Shown: positions 35,739 through 47,720 of the stretch, piece by piece
Numbering within the stretch: position 1 is the first letter of the stretch
How the letters are laid out: each line of letters opens with the position of its first letter
The notes under the pieces: model-generated
What the model was told of the DNA's origin: nothing
What the model saw: the letters and a program-made list of their open reading frames with translations, nothing else
Databases searched by the model: none
Program-made: the position numbers and the translations under genes
Assembly (NCBI GenBank): GCA_038496675.1
Contig: CM076650.1
Span: 23,298,745-23,362,744, forward strand
DNA: 64,000 nucleotides
Source of the DNA: Rachycentron canadum
Taxonomy: Eukaryota; Chordata; Actinopteri; Carangiformes; Rachycentridae
Direction of reading: 5' to 3'

Positions 35739-36829
35739 ATGCCTTTTGAAAGTCATTATCATCCTCACATCATGAGTGGGTTCTGTGTTTTTATTATTCA
35801 TTAGCTCTTTCTCTTATATATCAAATTAATTTTATAGATTATTTACCGAGATTGAAGCATCTGTTTTCATCTGACTGAAGAACACTGGTCTCCATTTGCT
35901 GTTTTTAAAAGTTTTATATTATAAACAAAAATATATATGAAAAATAATAAAAAATAAAATACATTTACACACATACAGTGAAGACACATATACAGAGGGA
36001 ATTATGTACACATACTGAAAAGAAAAAAAAAATCATTGTATTTAGATTTTTAAAATAAAATAAATACAATAAAACAAACATATAAACAGAACATTTCATA
36101 TGTATACATACTCCACTATTACATATGTAACACACACTACCAATTGAGACATTAAACTTCACCACCTTTCCTTACAAAAATATAATTTTCATATTGTAGT
36201 TGGCAATGCTGAATTTAACTAAATGTTTGTTTATTATATAAATTGAATGTATGTTTTTATATGTCAAATCTTAATCTGCTGAATTTTTCATACACCTCCC
36301 TGTAACATGTGGTGGAGTTTAAGGAGAAAGTTTCACAAAATGGCAAAACTGTAAAAAAGTTGAATAGATGTATTTCTACCACCAAACACCATGGTTCCTG
36401 CAACAAGCTGTAAACAGCTCCAGTCAGCCAGTATGAATACAGGGCAGGACAACACGCTTTTTTGAAGTCTTATGATAAAAACATTCTTTATTTCCAGAGT
36501 AAATGAGTACAGATTCTCCACATACAGTACAGCATTTGCATAAATGAACAAGTGAATCAACACAGTAAACGCAGTGACGATGAAGAATATCTATGTGTAA
36601 GGTTGAAATCCGATCGTAAAAAAACCTCCCTAAGGCAGCTGTAATACCATCAAAGCTCCAGTCATGCTTTATAACACACTATTAGGACTTGCCTGCTGTA
36701 CTATTTTGGTATATGTAAACAGGGGCCAGTGGTGGACCTCTATCTGTCAGCAGAAACACATTTGCAGGAGCATCAAATGAGGGCCAGAGCTGAAGAGCAG
36801 GCTGCCTTATTTAATAATTAATCAAGGTG

Positions 36830-37440
36830 CAGTTCAAGGCACACAATCTGATGAAAGCACCGTCTGTCAGGCGAAATTAAGCCCTTCTATCATTCCATTA
36901 TTGTTGTTAGTTTAGGCTGATCTCCCTTTCATTCCTCAGCCCCTTTATTCTTGCCTCCCTCTCTCCTTCCATCCATCCTTCTTGCCCCCACTCTCCTCTT
37001 CTTATCATAAGTTTGAGGTTGTCAGTGTGTCAATTAAAGCGAGCTGCGGCATGTTGTTTCATCGCATGGGATGTTTGATGATCTTGATATAAAAGTGCTT
37101 TGAAATCTGTTTATTTTGCCTTTGCGTTGCTCTCTCTTCAGCGCCCTTCTTCTTCTTCTTCTTCTTCTTCTTCTTCTTCTTCTTCTTGGCTGGTATGCTA
37201 TGGGTTCCTCTCATCTTTTGTGGCTGTGAATTAAAGCGAGGAAGAAAACGCAACAAAGGTATGCAAGCATGCTCTGATGATGTCACATGCGGATGGTGAT
37301 GACTTGAAAGTAAATGTGCAGAGAGCTCAAGGGCATGTAAGTCAGTTTAATAACATATTCCCTGCACACAGAGACCAGGTGTGGTGGACAGGAATGAACG
37401 CAAAGTTAAACTAAAGCGAAGCAAATTCAGTTCAAAAACT
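36830..37440. promoter_or_regulatory. Candidate regulatory element with repeated AATTAAAGCGAG motif
   Basis: Complex sequence on both sides of a (CTT)n array (37146-37188). AATTAAAGCGAG occurs exactly at 37032-37043 and 37229-37240, and the related AACTAAAGCGAA at about 37409-37420. Further AT-rich homeodomain-type cores (GAAATTAAGC near 36873) are present. No frame looks coding. Conservation is not demonstrable here. Confidence 0.3.
37146..37188. repeat. (CTT)n trinucleotide array
   Basis: About 14 uninterrupted CTT units. It produces a poly-lysine shadow frame on the minus strand. Confidence 0.97.
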
Positions 37441-37956
37441 GACAAAAATCTTTCATTTTGAGTCACTCTATTGTTAATCATCCCCACTGGAAACTTTACT
37501 TTTAAAGAGCGATGGAAAGTTGTTTTCTAATATATTTTTAAATGTGCTCCAACATATCTTAGTGTGGAGCGGTACTGTCAGAAGCTCCTGTGACTGGGAC
37601 TCAGTGTAGTGATAATATCTTCTTATGTTTTTGAGCGATTCTTTCAACCAACCAGAGAAGGCCAAAGTCAGGGGTCAACAGATGTCAATCAATACATGAA
37701 CGTGCCTATGGAATACTGCGCCTGACACACAGGAGGATGAGGGTACAGTTAGCTGCTGGAAGACATCGCTATGACTGACTTACGGGCTGGCAAGCTGTCA
37801 GTTCCTGCATTAACTGAGGCAAATACGACAGTACTGTGAGGAAAGTGTTGGGCGGAGTCTAACAAACAAAAGGAAGGGTGGGATGAATGGAGTGGTTTGT
37901 TTTCAGGGATCATACTAGCACTAGAATGATATCCAGAATTTGCATATTGCACAATT

Positions 37957-38290
37957 TTAAAGGAGTTATATGTAAGTTTTGCTATTGCTACATAACATTA
38001 GTATAAACAGTTGTTTACCTGCCAGTGTAGAAAAACATAGTGAGTTCAGCATCAAACTTCATTCCTTTCTCTCACAAACTGCAGTGGAAAACAACACCAA
38101 TGGTAACTCTTGTCTATATCATGTTTTTTCCTCTCCTGAATTAAGCATGCTAACCAACTAGCCCCATTCATCCCGTCACAGAGCGACTCTTGGTAAGCTT
38201 TATGTGTGCCATGAAGACATAGCTCTGCTCTGAGGGCATATTATAACCTCTTGTCTTGTAAACAGAGTAATGTCCCAAGCTCTTCCGTCA
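37957..38290 (+). mobile_element. Dispersed teleost repeat, copy A
   Basis: This shares landmarks in the same order with 50620-50905: 'gttcagcatcaaacttcatt', 'gcatgctaaccaactagccc', 'tgaagacat...ctctgctc', 'ttataacctcttgtctt'. No coding capacity is visible, so it is likely a non-autonomous element. I remember this motif order from other fish genomes but cannot name the family. Confidence 0.7.
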
Positions 38291-41289
38291 TCTTCTCATT
38301 GTTTTGGTTTACTACCTACAACTACCTACAACTTTACTGTTTTGATTTACTCACTAGCCTCATTTCCAGTTACAGCAGTGAACAATTGAACTGTAATGCT
38401 ACCTGCTCACAACCAAATGGAAGACAGACAAGATAAATGAGTGACTGTGAGCGTAGAAAGTTTCATTCATCTGGAGGCATAAAAATATGACTCCAAATCT
38501 ATGCTGATGTTGGATCACCCTTTTATTGTGTCTGCTTGTGTGTGCACATTTACGTGTGTGTGCATGTGTAGCATCTGCTTCCTGTAACTTATTTTAAAGT
38601 ATCCTGTCTATCTTCTCTCTGTAAATCCACCTCATTTATGTCCTGCTCTGATTTGTGTTTCAAAGCACTTGATAAACTCTATTTTGAAAGGTGCTTTGAA
38701 ATAATTTATTATTATTATTATTATGTCTCATGATGGCATGCATACTCCTTGTACTAGAGCTACACACAGTTAGAAGGAGTAAAATTTGCTTTAACTGAGC
38801 TGAGAAAAAAAAAGAAAAAAGAAAACAGCAACCAAACAACAACAACAAACAGTGTTATTGTCTGAACCCTCATGTCATTTGCTCTACAGGAGTACTGCTC
38901 TAATGTCAGAACTTTAGTTAGTGTGCCAATGTAGTCACAATTCATATGAATAACAGAGACCCACATTGGAAAAAAACAAAGATTTCCATCACCACCATCC
39001 ATTAACATCAACTTTTGGCTCTGAATTCAAAAGCCTTAATCAAATAGGTCTTTCATCGTCAGGTGTATAAGCCTGCACCTTCTGCATTCCAAGGCTCTAC
39101 CCTGTGTGTGTTTGTGTGTGAGTCTAAGCACACACTCATTGTTCACAGAATGTATATCTATCAAATCCATATGCCCACACACTACATTCCTCACTATAGC
39201 TCTCAGGCATATTTGACTCCGCAACATAAAACACAAGCAGAACGGACAGGAACAATATGTGCAACAATAACACTTTTTCATACCCGCACCACATTGCAGC
39301 GTTTCTTCTGTGTGATACCACCTGGAGAATGAAAAACAGTTTTAGTGTCTCAACGGGTGTTGATGTAAAACCAAAACTGTGCAGAGGCACCACTGAAACA
39401 TGGTCTCTAAGTAAAGTCCTCACTTCATACGTTTATTCCAAAGATACTCTGTGAGGTGATCTCATTATATTGTGTTTAACAATATTGTGTTGATGAAGAG
39501 CTTTTCATGTACATACAGTATCTAATAAGGTGTTTTGATGTGATTTTATGGAGACTAAATTCCCTTTAAAGCTGCACTCGTTTACATAGATATTTTTACC
39601 TATTGAGGGCAGAAAAACAGGTTGAGTTTAGTTCACTTGATTAATAAGGCCAATAGCCACATGCTTTGTTTTGGCCAAGACCAGTTCCAGAGAGTAATAT
39701 GAATTAAAATAAAATAAAATATGTTGATGAATACATGATGATTAATCTAGCTTTAAGCAGTCAGGCACAGATATGCATCTTAAAAATATATCTCTTGTTC
39801 AGGTTGACCTGCTTGTTGTAGAATTTGGAAGAAAAGGAAAATCTAATCTAATCTATCTATTACACTCAGGCCTTTATTTGAAGATTCCTGTTCAAAACTA
39901 GTTTTACACCAAACCTAGACATATCTTTTTGTCTCATCATCAGTCTTTTGTGACCTCAGTCTGTACTTTTATGGCTGTCATTGGGGTTAACTGTACAGTA
40001 AGAAATGACTTTTTACATTACACTGGCAGCATACATCACCTGAAACCTGAAAACGGTTTATATCTGTTTTTTAAAACTAAGTTCATTTCTTCAGTTTGTT
40101 GATTTATCAGTTCTTACTTTCACACCAACTTTCTCATTGTTCCTTGTTCCTTCAGGTTGTCAGAAGAGTGTGGAAACATGGGGGATTTTTGTTGAACAGA
40201 CAATGTGGGCCTGAGCGTGTGACTCTGCTGTTCCCTTTCAGCTGCCCTCATGATGTTTTGTGGGAAATTGCCAAGGTAACTGTCCTCTGCAAAGTCATCA
40301 AAGGCCATGTTTAAAAAAGAAAATCAGATTAGATGTAGACAGTCTTCAGAGCATGCCTGTGATCTGTGGGTAAGATTCATCATTCACATGTGTAGGTTTC
40401 ACATAAGAAGCCATGACTGCTTATTATAGCAGGACCAAAAGCACCAGCTATTTTAAACAGACACCATTACTAGTTCATTAAGATAAATAATAGTGTCCAT
40501 ATTGGAAAATCTACTGTCTAAAACATTTTAAAAAGACAGAGCTGATATCTTTAAATGCCAAAGTACACAATATATTCGAGAGGATAATGAAGCTGATCCT
40601 GAGCTACCTACACGGTTACTGACTTGTAATTACACTGCATCCGAAAAGCACACTGTATTACATTTCTACATGTATCAGCCTATGAAGAAATACAATTACA
40701 CCCAAGGGTGAAATGGTAGGATTTCCACTATGGAGATTCCCAGACGGCTTCATTATGTGCAGCCCAGAGGGAATTTACATTTCAATAGGGTGTGATGTCA
40801 TACACATGCTTTCACATAAATTATATATTATCTCAGCAGTGGAAGAAACATCCTTTCAATGATACAATTGCTTAAAAACCAGGAAATACACCCCGCAGAC
40901 ATATAGTGTGTCCATTATATGTCCTTCATGACTATTAAGACATCAATGCGTTGTATTTCTACACAAATGTCTGACAGTCTTAGTGTCATAGAATTAGTTT
41001 AGGGTGTGAATTTTATTACAAGCAATCAAATAATAAAGTAAATAGAATGTTTTGAAAAATGCAAATTACCATTATACTGACATTCAGGCATAGAATGCAG
41101 TTTTAGTGTTTAAGTGTTTTGCAGAACATGAAAATGAATCAGAATATAGAGACATGTACTGATGCAGTATCACAACATCAGATGTGCTTTTCATGTAGGC
41201 CACACTCTTTATTTTTCTACAGGTTTGAAAGCCTTGCTATCTCTAAGGTTGTAAAAGTGTAGCTGTGTGTATATGTGTGTGTGTCTGTT

Positions 41290-41600
41290 GAAGAAGGCGG
41301 ACTGGTTAGGTCTGAGGCCCCGGGCCTTTTGTTAAGTAGAGGGGACGGTAATTAAGACGGACTTCGTCTGGGGCCAATGGTCTAATTCAGTGGTGCTGTT
41401 AACAGCCTCACTAAAGATCAAATGCAGTGCAAACAGATCAAAGTGAGCACCAGACTGGTTTGAAAGGGGAAGCTACAGCCTAAATTAATTAGGGCTTTTA
41501 TTCTCCACAGTCAGGTGGCTGAGAGGAGACAGGTATGTGAACAGCATGAAGGCAACACCTGGTCAATGTCCAGGGGTGCAGTGTCAATTAAGCTGTAACT
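41290..41600. promoter_or_regulatory. Candidate conserved non-coding element with homeodomain cores
   Basis: TAATTA at 41349-41354, AATTAATTAG at 41483-41492 and CAATTAAGC near 41585 lie in a compact, GC-balanced, repeat-free island. These are canonical Antp/paired-class homeodomain cores. Enhancer activity is inference. Confidence 0.3.
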
Positions 41601-43479
41601 GAGGAGTGTGCATGTGTGTATGAGTGTGTGTGTTTGTGTGTGCGCATTGGCTTGCACACCTGCCTTTTCCATTGAATGAGGACACCTGCACCACCCCTTC
41701 ACCTTCCTGGTATGCTTCATTTAAAAGATAATTCAGTTTTCTTTCACAAGTTGGGTCTTATTTTGGTTTCCTTTGATTGGTTATGGTAATATTGTCAGTG
41801 ATCTCAGACTTTAATTGCTTGACTTGGGAATCACATATCAACGGGTGATGAATGAATGACTGAGTAGATTTAGCTGATGATTTCAACATACATTTTAAAA
41901 GTAGTGACAATCATTGAGGTAAACCCATAAAACGTAATAGCACCATAGAACAAATATATACTATACATGGCAACAATTACAAACAATGGTGAAGCAGCAT
42001 GTCCCACATATTCTGGGTAAATCTGGTGATAAATTGCTGAGGTTTTGAAGACTGAATGGCTTCTGTTCAAGGCTACGTTGAATATATGCTCCAATCTGAT
42101 TAGTTTCCTTCTTCCATAGCACAACAGAATAAAGCAATGACCCATGAGACTGAACCATGTTAGCGCATAAAAAGTCAAAATGTCAGGTTAAGTTGAAACC
42201 AGGAAGTAAACTATGATAATTCTATGATTTTGATAATAATTTTACCTGTTCACCCTTTGTTTTGTCTCCTTAACAAGTGTGTGGCTTTGTTTAAAACTGT
42301 CTGACTTCTTTGGCTTTTCTTTATGTTGTATTTCCAGATCTTGGCGAGCACAGTATTTTTACTACAGACAGGAATAATGGAAATAAGATCCAAATAGTGA
42401 TTAAGAGGAATGATCTTATTACATGTTTTAAGACATAATAGTTCTACTAATTATTTTTTGGTAAATGGACTAGTTAAAATTCTTAAAACTACACAAAGCT
42501 TCTAAGACCTCAATAAAAAACTCTAGGAATATGCAAGCATATTTATTTGCAGCATATATTGTTTGTTTGTGTAACTGTGTTTGCACAATGTTTTCTACTT
42601 TCACATTGTGTGAAAACTTGACATTCACATCAAATCACATCTGAGTGAGGACCATGATTCAGCAGATGAAGGAGAAAACACCCTTCTAGTGTCAAACTCT
42701 GCACCTGCATCATTCTGCTCAGTCAAACTTCTAAGCGAAGTAACAATAAGCAAACTATGTTTTAGTGGAGGGAAACTTTAATCATGTTTGTTTCTACTCA
42801 ATTTTAATCCATGTCCTCTTCCAAAACCTTGAAAACTATTGATGCAAGATGGAGCTCATCTGTGGCTTTTTGTCCTTTTGTTTTGAATGTACACATCACA
42901 GAGAACATTTGTTTTAATTCTTTTTTTATTATTCATTATTCTTTTACGACATTATTGTTTGAGTGTGCTCATTTCCTGTTTTTACCACTTGTTTTTTATG
43001 TGTGTGTCTGATGCTTCCCATTTGTCTTTGCAGGCAAATTCCCATCAACTCCATTAAAATTGCAATAAAATAATAAATCTTGAATGATTATTTTGTATTG
43101 TTTAAAGTCTAAACTGATTCTTTCTCGACTCTGCAGCTCTGAAACAAAGTACAGCAGGTGATTTAACACAGACAGACACAACTTAGTATACATTCAAGCT
43201 CATACTGTTTGTGATGTGTGTATAGTTAGGGGAGGATATGGACATTCTTTGCATGTTTGTGCGTGTGTGTGTGTGTGTGAGGCCAATGTAGTGCATTCTG
43301 CCACTATATATAAAGTTAAGCTTGTATGTGCAATAAACTTAACAAAAAGGGGGAAAAGAGAATAAATGAAAGTTTATAGGGGATGAATGAGTGTACTTAC
43401 TTACATAAGCGACTCTAAGTTAAAATTTTAATACTAAACACTAGGCGCTACTTTTGAAAATTTCCTGCTGATGTCACTC

Positions 43480-43700
43480 TTGATCGGTTCCCACAGGTGA
43501 CGTCAGTGTTTACTCTGTGTTTACTCGGCTCCTGCCTGAGAGATATCACACCCGGCTACCACGTGGACCTGGGCCTGATGAGTGGATCCTGCAGTTGCTG
43601 AGCCAGGGCCTCATTTCAGGCTAATCTGTTTGGCCGTAGAAAACAATGACGACGTCATTGGTAATTTGGCCCCTTGTGTGAAGTATGGTGAGGGGGATCT
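43480..43700. promoter_or_regulatory. Candidate conserved non-coding element
   Basis: Contains GTGACGTCAG (CRE-like) near 43498, GTTTACTCTGTGTTTACTC (two forkhead-like cores) near 43508 and ATGACGACGTCATT (a second CRE-like palindrome) near 43647. It is complex sequence with no frame of note. Confidence 0.3.
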
Positions 43701-44749
43701 GGCTTTCATCTCTAGATTCCATTCCCAAACCCTTTTTACCGCAAATTTCTGACTCCGTGTCTACAAAGTTCCCTCTTGGGATTACTGAAATTCTGTTACC
43801 ACTGCAAGAATTCCAGCCTCGCATCCCCTCTCCCTGCTTAGAACACACTTCTGTTTTCTCCATGTTGCAGTAAGATGACAAATAATTTATGTGAAGTGAC
43901 TAATGGCTGCCATGCATTATGGAGGCCTATAAAGATTAAGCCCAGTGGTAAGTGGAATCAGAGGGCTGTTGGAGGTAATTACATGCCAGCCTTACAAACA
44001 CCATGTTTCCTTGGGATGCAGCCAAACTTGCTTTAGTTTTCCTCTTTGAACTGACTTAACCTCTGGCTGCAACCTGAAGGGGTGGGGGGGTGGAGGGCGG
44101 GGGTAATGTATGTGATCCCTGCTAATGTTAGGCCACTGGACTCCTTTGTTTTTGTTTTTCTAAATATCCACAAGATTATCCAGTGGATTCAGAATTTCAA
44201 TTAGTTTTGTATCAGATGCCAGAACCAACAGAAAGGATGACTTCTTGACCATGCGTGGAGATAATGAGATCGAATGGAGTTCTGCTTCAAATACCACCCA
44301 GAACCTCCTGATCTCATTTCCTCTTTTCGTATCTATCACCTCCCTCCAACTCTCTTCATGGGTGGGAGCTCTTTGAACGTTGATCTGACATCAACCTCCT
44401 TCTGTCACTAACTTCAACTGTTGCATGATGAATTATAAAGCTGATGCAGGCACAGTCAAACTGTTTTGTGTAAGTACCATCCCCCCGGAGTCAGTTGGGT
44501 GTAGTGATAGATGAATGGGAGGAGACTGCTGACAGAAGGTGTGTATCTGGTGCCACCTCCAATCTGTCTGCATGAGTGATAGTTACACTGAAGGGTTTGG
44601 TGTTAATACCCAGAGAAAGAGGGTAGGCTTGCATTACCTGCAGACACTTTCGACTGCTCTATTCTATAGCACACCAAGATGTCTCCTAATCATTTCATGC
44701 ATGTGCACTCTCTCAGTCTTAATGCAGCACTGCACTCTGAGGACAAACA

Positions 44750-45080
44750 GATTGGGCTGAATAAATTACACCATTCATTAACAGCTGCCCAGTCTGGAAA
44801 CCTGATAAATGACGAGACAGAGCGAGTGGCGTATGGAGGAGCCGAGCTAATTAACAAGTAATTAAGCATTCACAAGCTGCATCTGAATGGGATCGGGGGC
44901 TGCGGTTGGTTGGAGTAGTTTGGATGATGCTCTGGCTGTACTGCCGCGGCTCCTGCAGTCGGCAGCACGCAGTTCAGAGGAGGAGTGGAAGGTTTGTCAG
45001 GGGCAGGATAATCATAGCTCCATAGCCCTGCGAACAACTTCAAAGTGGAGTGAGCAGCATGCAGGATGCATATCAAGTGA
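44750..45080. promoter_or_regulatory. Candidate regulatory element with phased TAATTA pair
   Basis: TAATTA cores at 44848-44853 and 44859-44864 start 11 bp apart, about one helical turn. They lie in a repeat-free block with further AT-rich cores. Such spacing is seen in homeodomain-bound enhancers, but activity here is inferred. Confidence 0.3.
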
Positions 45081-47199
45081 ATGGGAGCTACACGGCTGTG
45101 TTGTAGAGACCACCTAAAAGCTCTCAGACAGGAGAAAGAGTTTGGCTGTTACTGTTTTCTTGCAAGTGCAGTTTAATAAGCGGTTGGCCTTGTTGAAGAG
45201 GAAGTGTCTGTCGTACATAAATGGCCGTTGTTCTTGTTAAAGTAGCTTGTACTGAAGGAAGGGTGATGCTCTGCAGTGTGGGATGGCATTTGTTTTCCCT
45301 CCTTCGGCCTCTTTTCTTTACTATTCCCTCTCTCCTTCCCTTCTGTTTCTGTTTAAGGTTTCTATTTCTCCATGCAAATGAGAGAAGCCACATTGATTTG
45401 GCCTCCAGTTTCATGTTACTATGGCAACAACATAAAAACTACAAAGTGCTTAAAGCACAACACTTTTATCCCTATGTCCCTCTGATCATCACAGGAAATT
45501 AGCATACCGGGAAACAGGAGAGCTCACAGAGGAAAGTAATTGTGCATTTGGAAGGCCTTGCTGGCTGCCTGAACAAAAATGGGGGTTTTTGGGGGGGACT
45601 TGGCGAATGAGTGGGAAAAAACACACTGAAAAAAAGAAATAATCATGAGGAGAATATAGACAAGCAGAGGAAAAAAATCATTCTCTTTTTGTAGGGAGAA
45701 GCCTAGCCTTTCATTGGCATCGCAGTAAGTGTTCTCGCTGTTTTTATCAGTGTCCTGTAAACATACGTGCTCATTGTAAACACACAAAATATTCAGATTC
45801 TGTCTCCACCTCTTCCCCTTTTCATACAAACATAAAAAACAAACATAGGTGGACGTTCTTCTTCATTTCATCAGCAGCAGAGCGCTGCAGGAGAGCGGAG
45901 ACGCTTGTTTCCTGCTGGCGATGTAAATGAGTGAGTATCTGCCTGCGTGTGATGTTGACTGTGTGTGTAAAGGGTGCATTTGTGTGCGAGAAAGAGGGAG
46001 GATAGAGGGGTGGACACCAGGGCCAGAGCACCAAAGGAGATTTGAAGGCCAACATCAAACGCAGCATCAGCTCATTAATGCATGTAGGGGTGACCTGGAC
46101 CCAGCACGGAACAACACAAACACATCAAAAACGCCTTCCAAAGCCCCCATCTTGACCGTCATCACACCGAGCCATAGGAAGGCTGTGAAATCCGCCCACA
46201 AGCCCCATAGAATTGAATTGTTGCCTTGTTTATCATGTCTCAGTGAGCTGCAGAGACAGACAAAGGCTACAGATTGAGTTTGGAAGGCATGGCAAGGGGC
46301 AGACAAAATTAGATTCACACCAACACCAGTGTGTAATGGGTGCACTTTCGCCATGCATGAGAGCGAGCCCAGACTACTTTTCTGAAAAGGAGACAAAAAA
46401 ATTGCCTTTTCTCACACTGGTATCTGAGCCATTACATTGGTCAGATATCAATATTGTTTTCCAATTTTGCCTGCTGCACGAGGTGGTTAGCCACAGATGA
46501 AAAACGTTACGCTTCAAACTGTCTCACTCACTGAATCTGTCTGCCTGAAGGCTACCCAGCATGCAATTCTGAAACAAAGAGGCCTCTTTTTGATTTCTAC
46601 ACAGCGTGACCTTTTTTGATTGGGTGAGATTGGTTGGCATGGAAATCAATACTGCGTTGTGCATTTGATGCAGCCTTATCTCTTCTCCACACTGTCTGCA
46701 GGTAGAGGCAAGGGAGGTTTGTGTATGTGTGTTTGTGTGTGTGTCTGTGGGTATATCTGCCCTTAACACTAACAGTCTCTCACAATGTGTGGAACATAAC
46801 AATAGTTCCTCTTCATGAAGTAAATTACTTTTGTGTGCCAGACAAAAAAAAGACAGTTTGAAATGAGATTCCGCAAACTGGAAAAGAAAGAAAATTCAGT
46901 TTAGTTTGTGTGTGATTGTGGAAACATGTTCACGTGTTCAGATAACACAATAAAACATTTTTTTCTTCATTACTCAAACTTTGGTCGGCTGGCACCAGAC
47001 CTTCAAATTGGCCTCCACATTTCAGATTTGTTTTGCTTTTTTATAGGTGTAATGTTAGTCCAACATTTGACCAATCAGTTATATTGTTGCTGTCAGGTAG
47101 TTAGCTTCCTAGGTATGTAGTTAGGTACCTAGCTACATTGCGGAGAAATAATGAAAGAAAATTGGGGATAAGCATTTGTGACCCAACAGTGGTTGTTAG

Positions 47200-47720
47200 T
47201 TATACTAATCACACACCATTAAACCATAAAGGTGGATAGAACGTCCATGACATTAGTCACAGGTTTCTGAAGAACAGCTTTTATGCTCAGTGTGAGCTGC
47301 TGCGCTGTCATCATCATGGCAGGGCCTGACTTTGCCTAATTTCTAATTCCAAAATGGGCAAACTGGTGGGGCATGTGTGGAGCCTAGACTTTGGTTCATG
47401 CTGGTTTATGACCAACAAAGGCTCACCTACCTGTCACTCAAAGTGACAACGCCCTCAATAACAGACAACTTTAAGCCTTAATAAAATTTTAGCGAGCAAG
47501 TTATATAAAATTTTACCCCCATACAATTGTCATGAAGAAGGAAATTAGCTATAGAGATCAAAACCGTTTTTGTACCTGGCTGTAAACATGTATTTCTGCT
47601 GTGAAGTTGGATATTTTATCTATGGGAATTGACTCATTTTTGGAGTCAGACTCAAGCAGCCATCAGAGGAACTGCAGTTTTTAGCATCTCCAGGTTGGCT
47701 TCATTAGCTTGATAACAACC
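47200..47720 (+). mobile_element. Teleost interspersed repeat copy
   Basis: Landmarks are 'ctgactttgcctaatttcta', 'ggcatgtgtggagcctagac', 'acctgtcactcaaagtgaca', 'taactttaagcc'-like text, 'attagctatagagatcaaaa', 'ctgtaaacatgtatttctgc', 'ttggagtcagactcaagc' and 'aggaactgcagtttttagca'. I recognise this order as a very common percomorph non-coding repeat that ends in a 'ttggcttca' motif, present at about 47695. Superfamily unknown to me. Confidence 0.65.

Larger units (their letters stand above)
31580..37955. other. Non-coding interval, 31.6-38.0 kb
   Basis: No supported gene. It contains (GT)n at 33059-33094, a 20-bp tandem duplication at 35697-35738, an AT-rich zone at about 35900-36260 and a (CTT)n array at 37146-37188. 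Three stretches with the texture of conserved elements lie at 32480-33050, 33170-33470 and 35040-35330. Confidence 0.6.
38291..47200. other. Non-coding interval, 38.3-47.2 kb
   Basis: No supported gene. It contains a short tandem (actacctaca, 38311-38333), small A/T-rich runs and three islands of complex sequence (41290-41600, 43480-44120, 44750-45080) that look like regulatory elements. A G/T simple stretch lies near 43258-43280. Confidence 0.6.
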
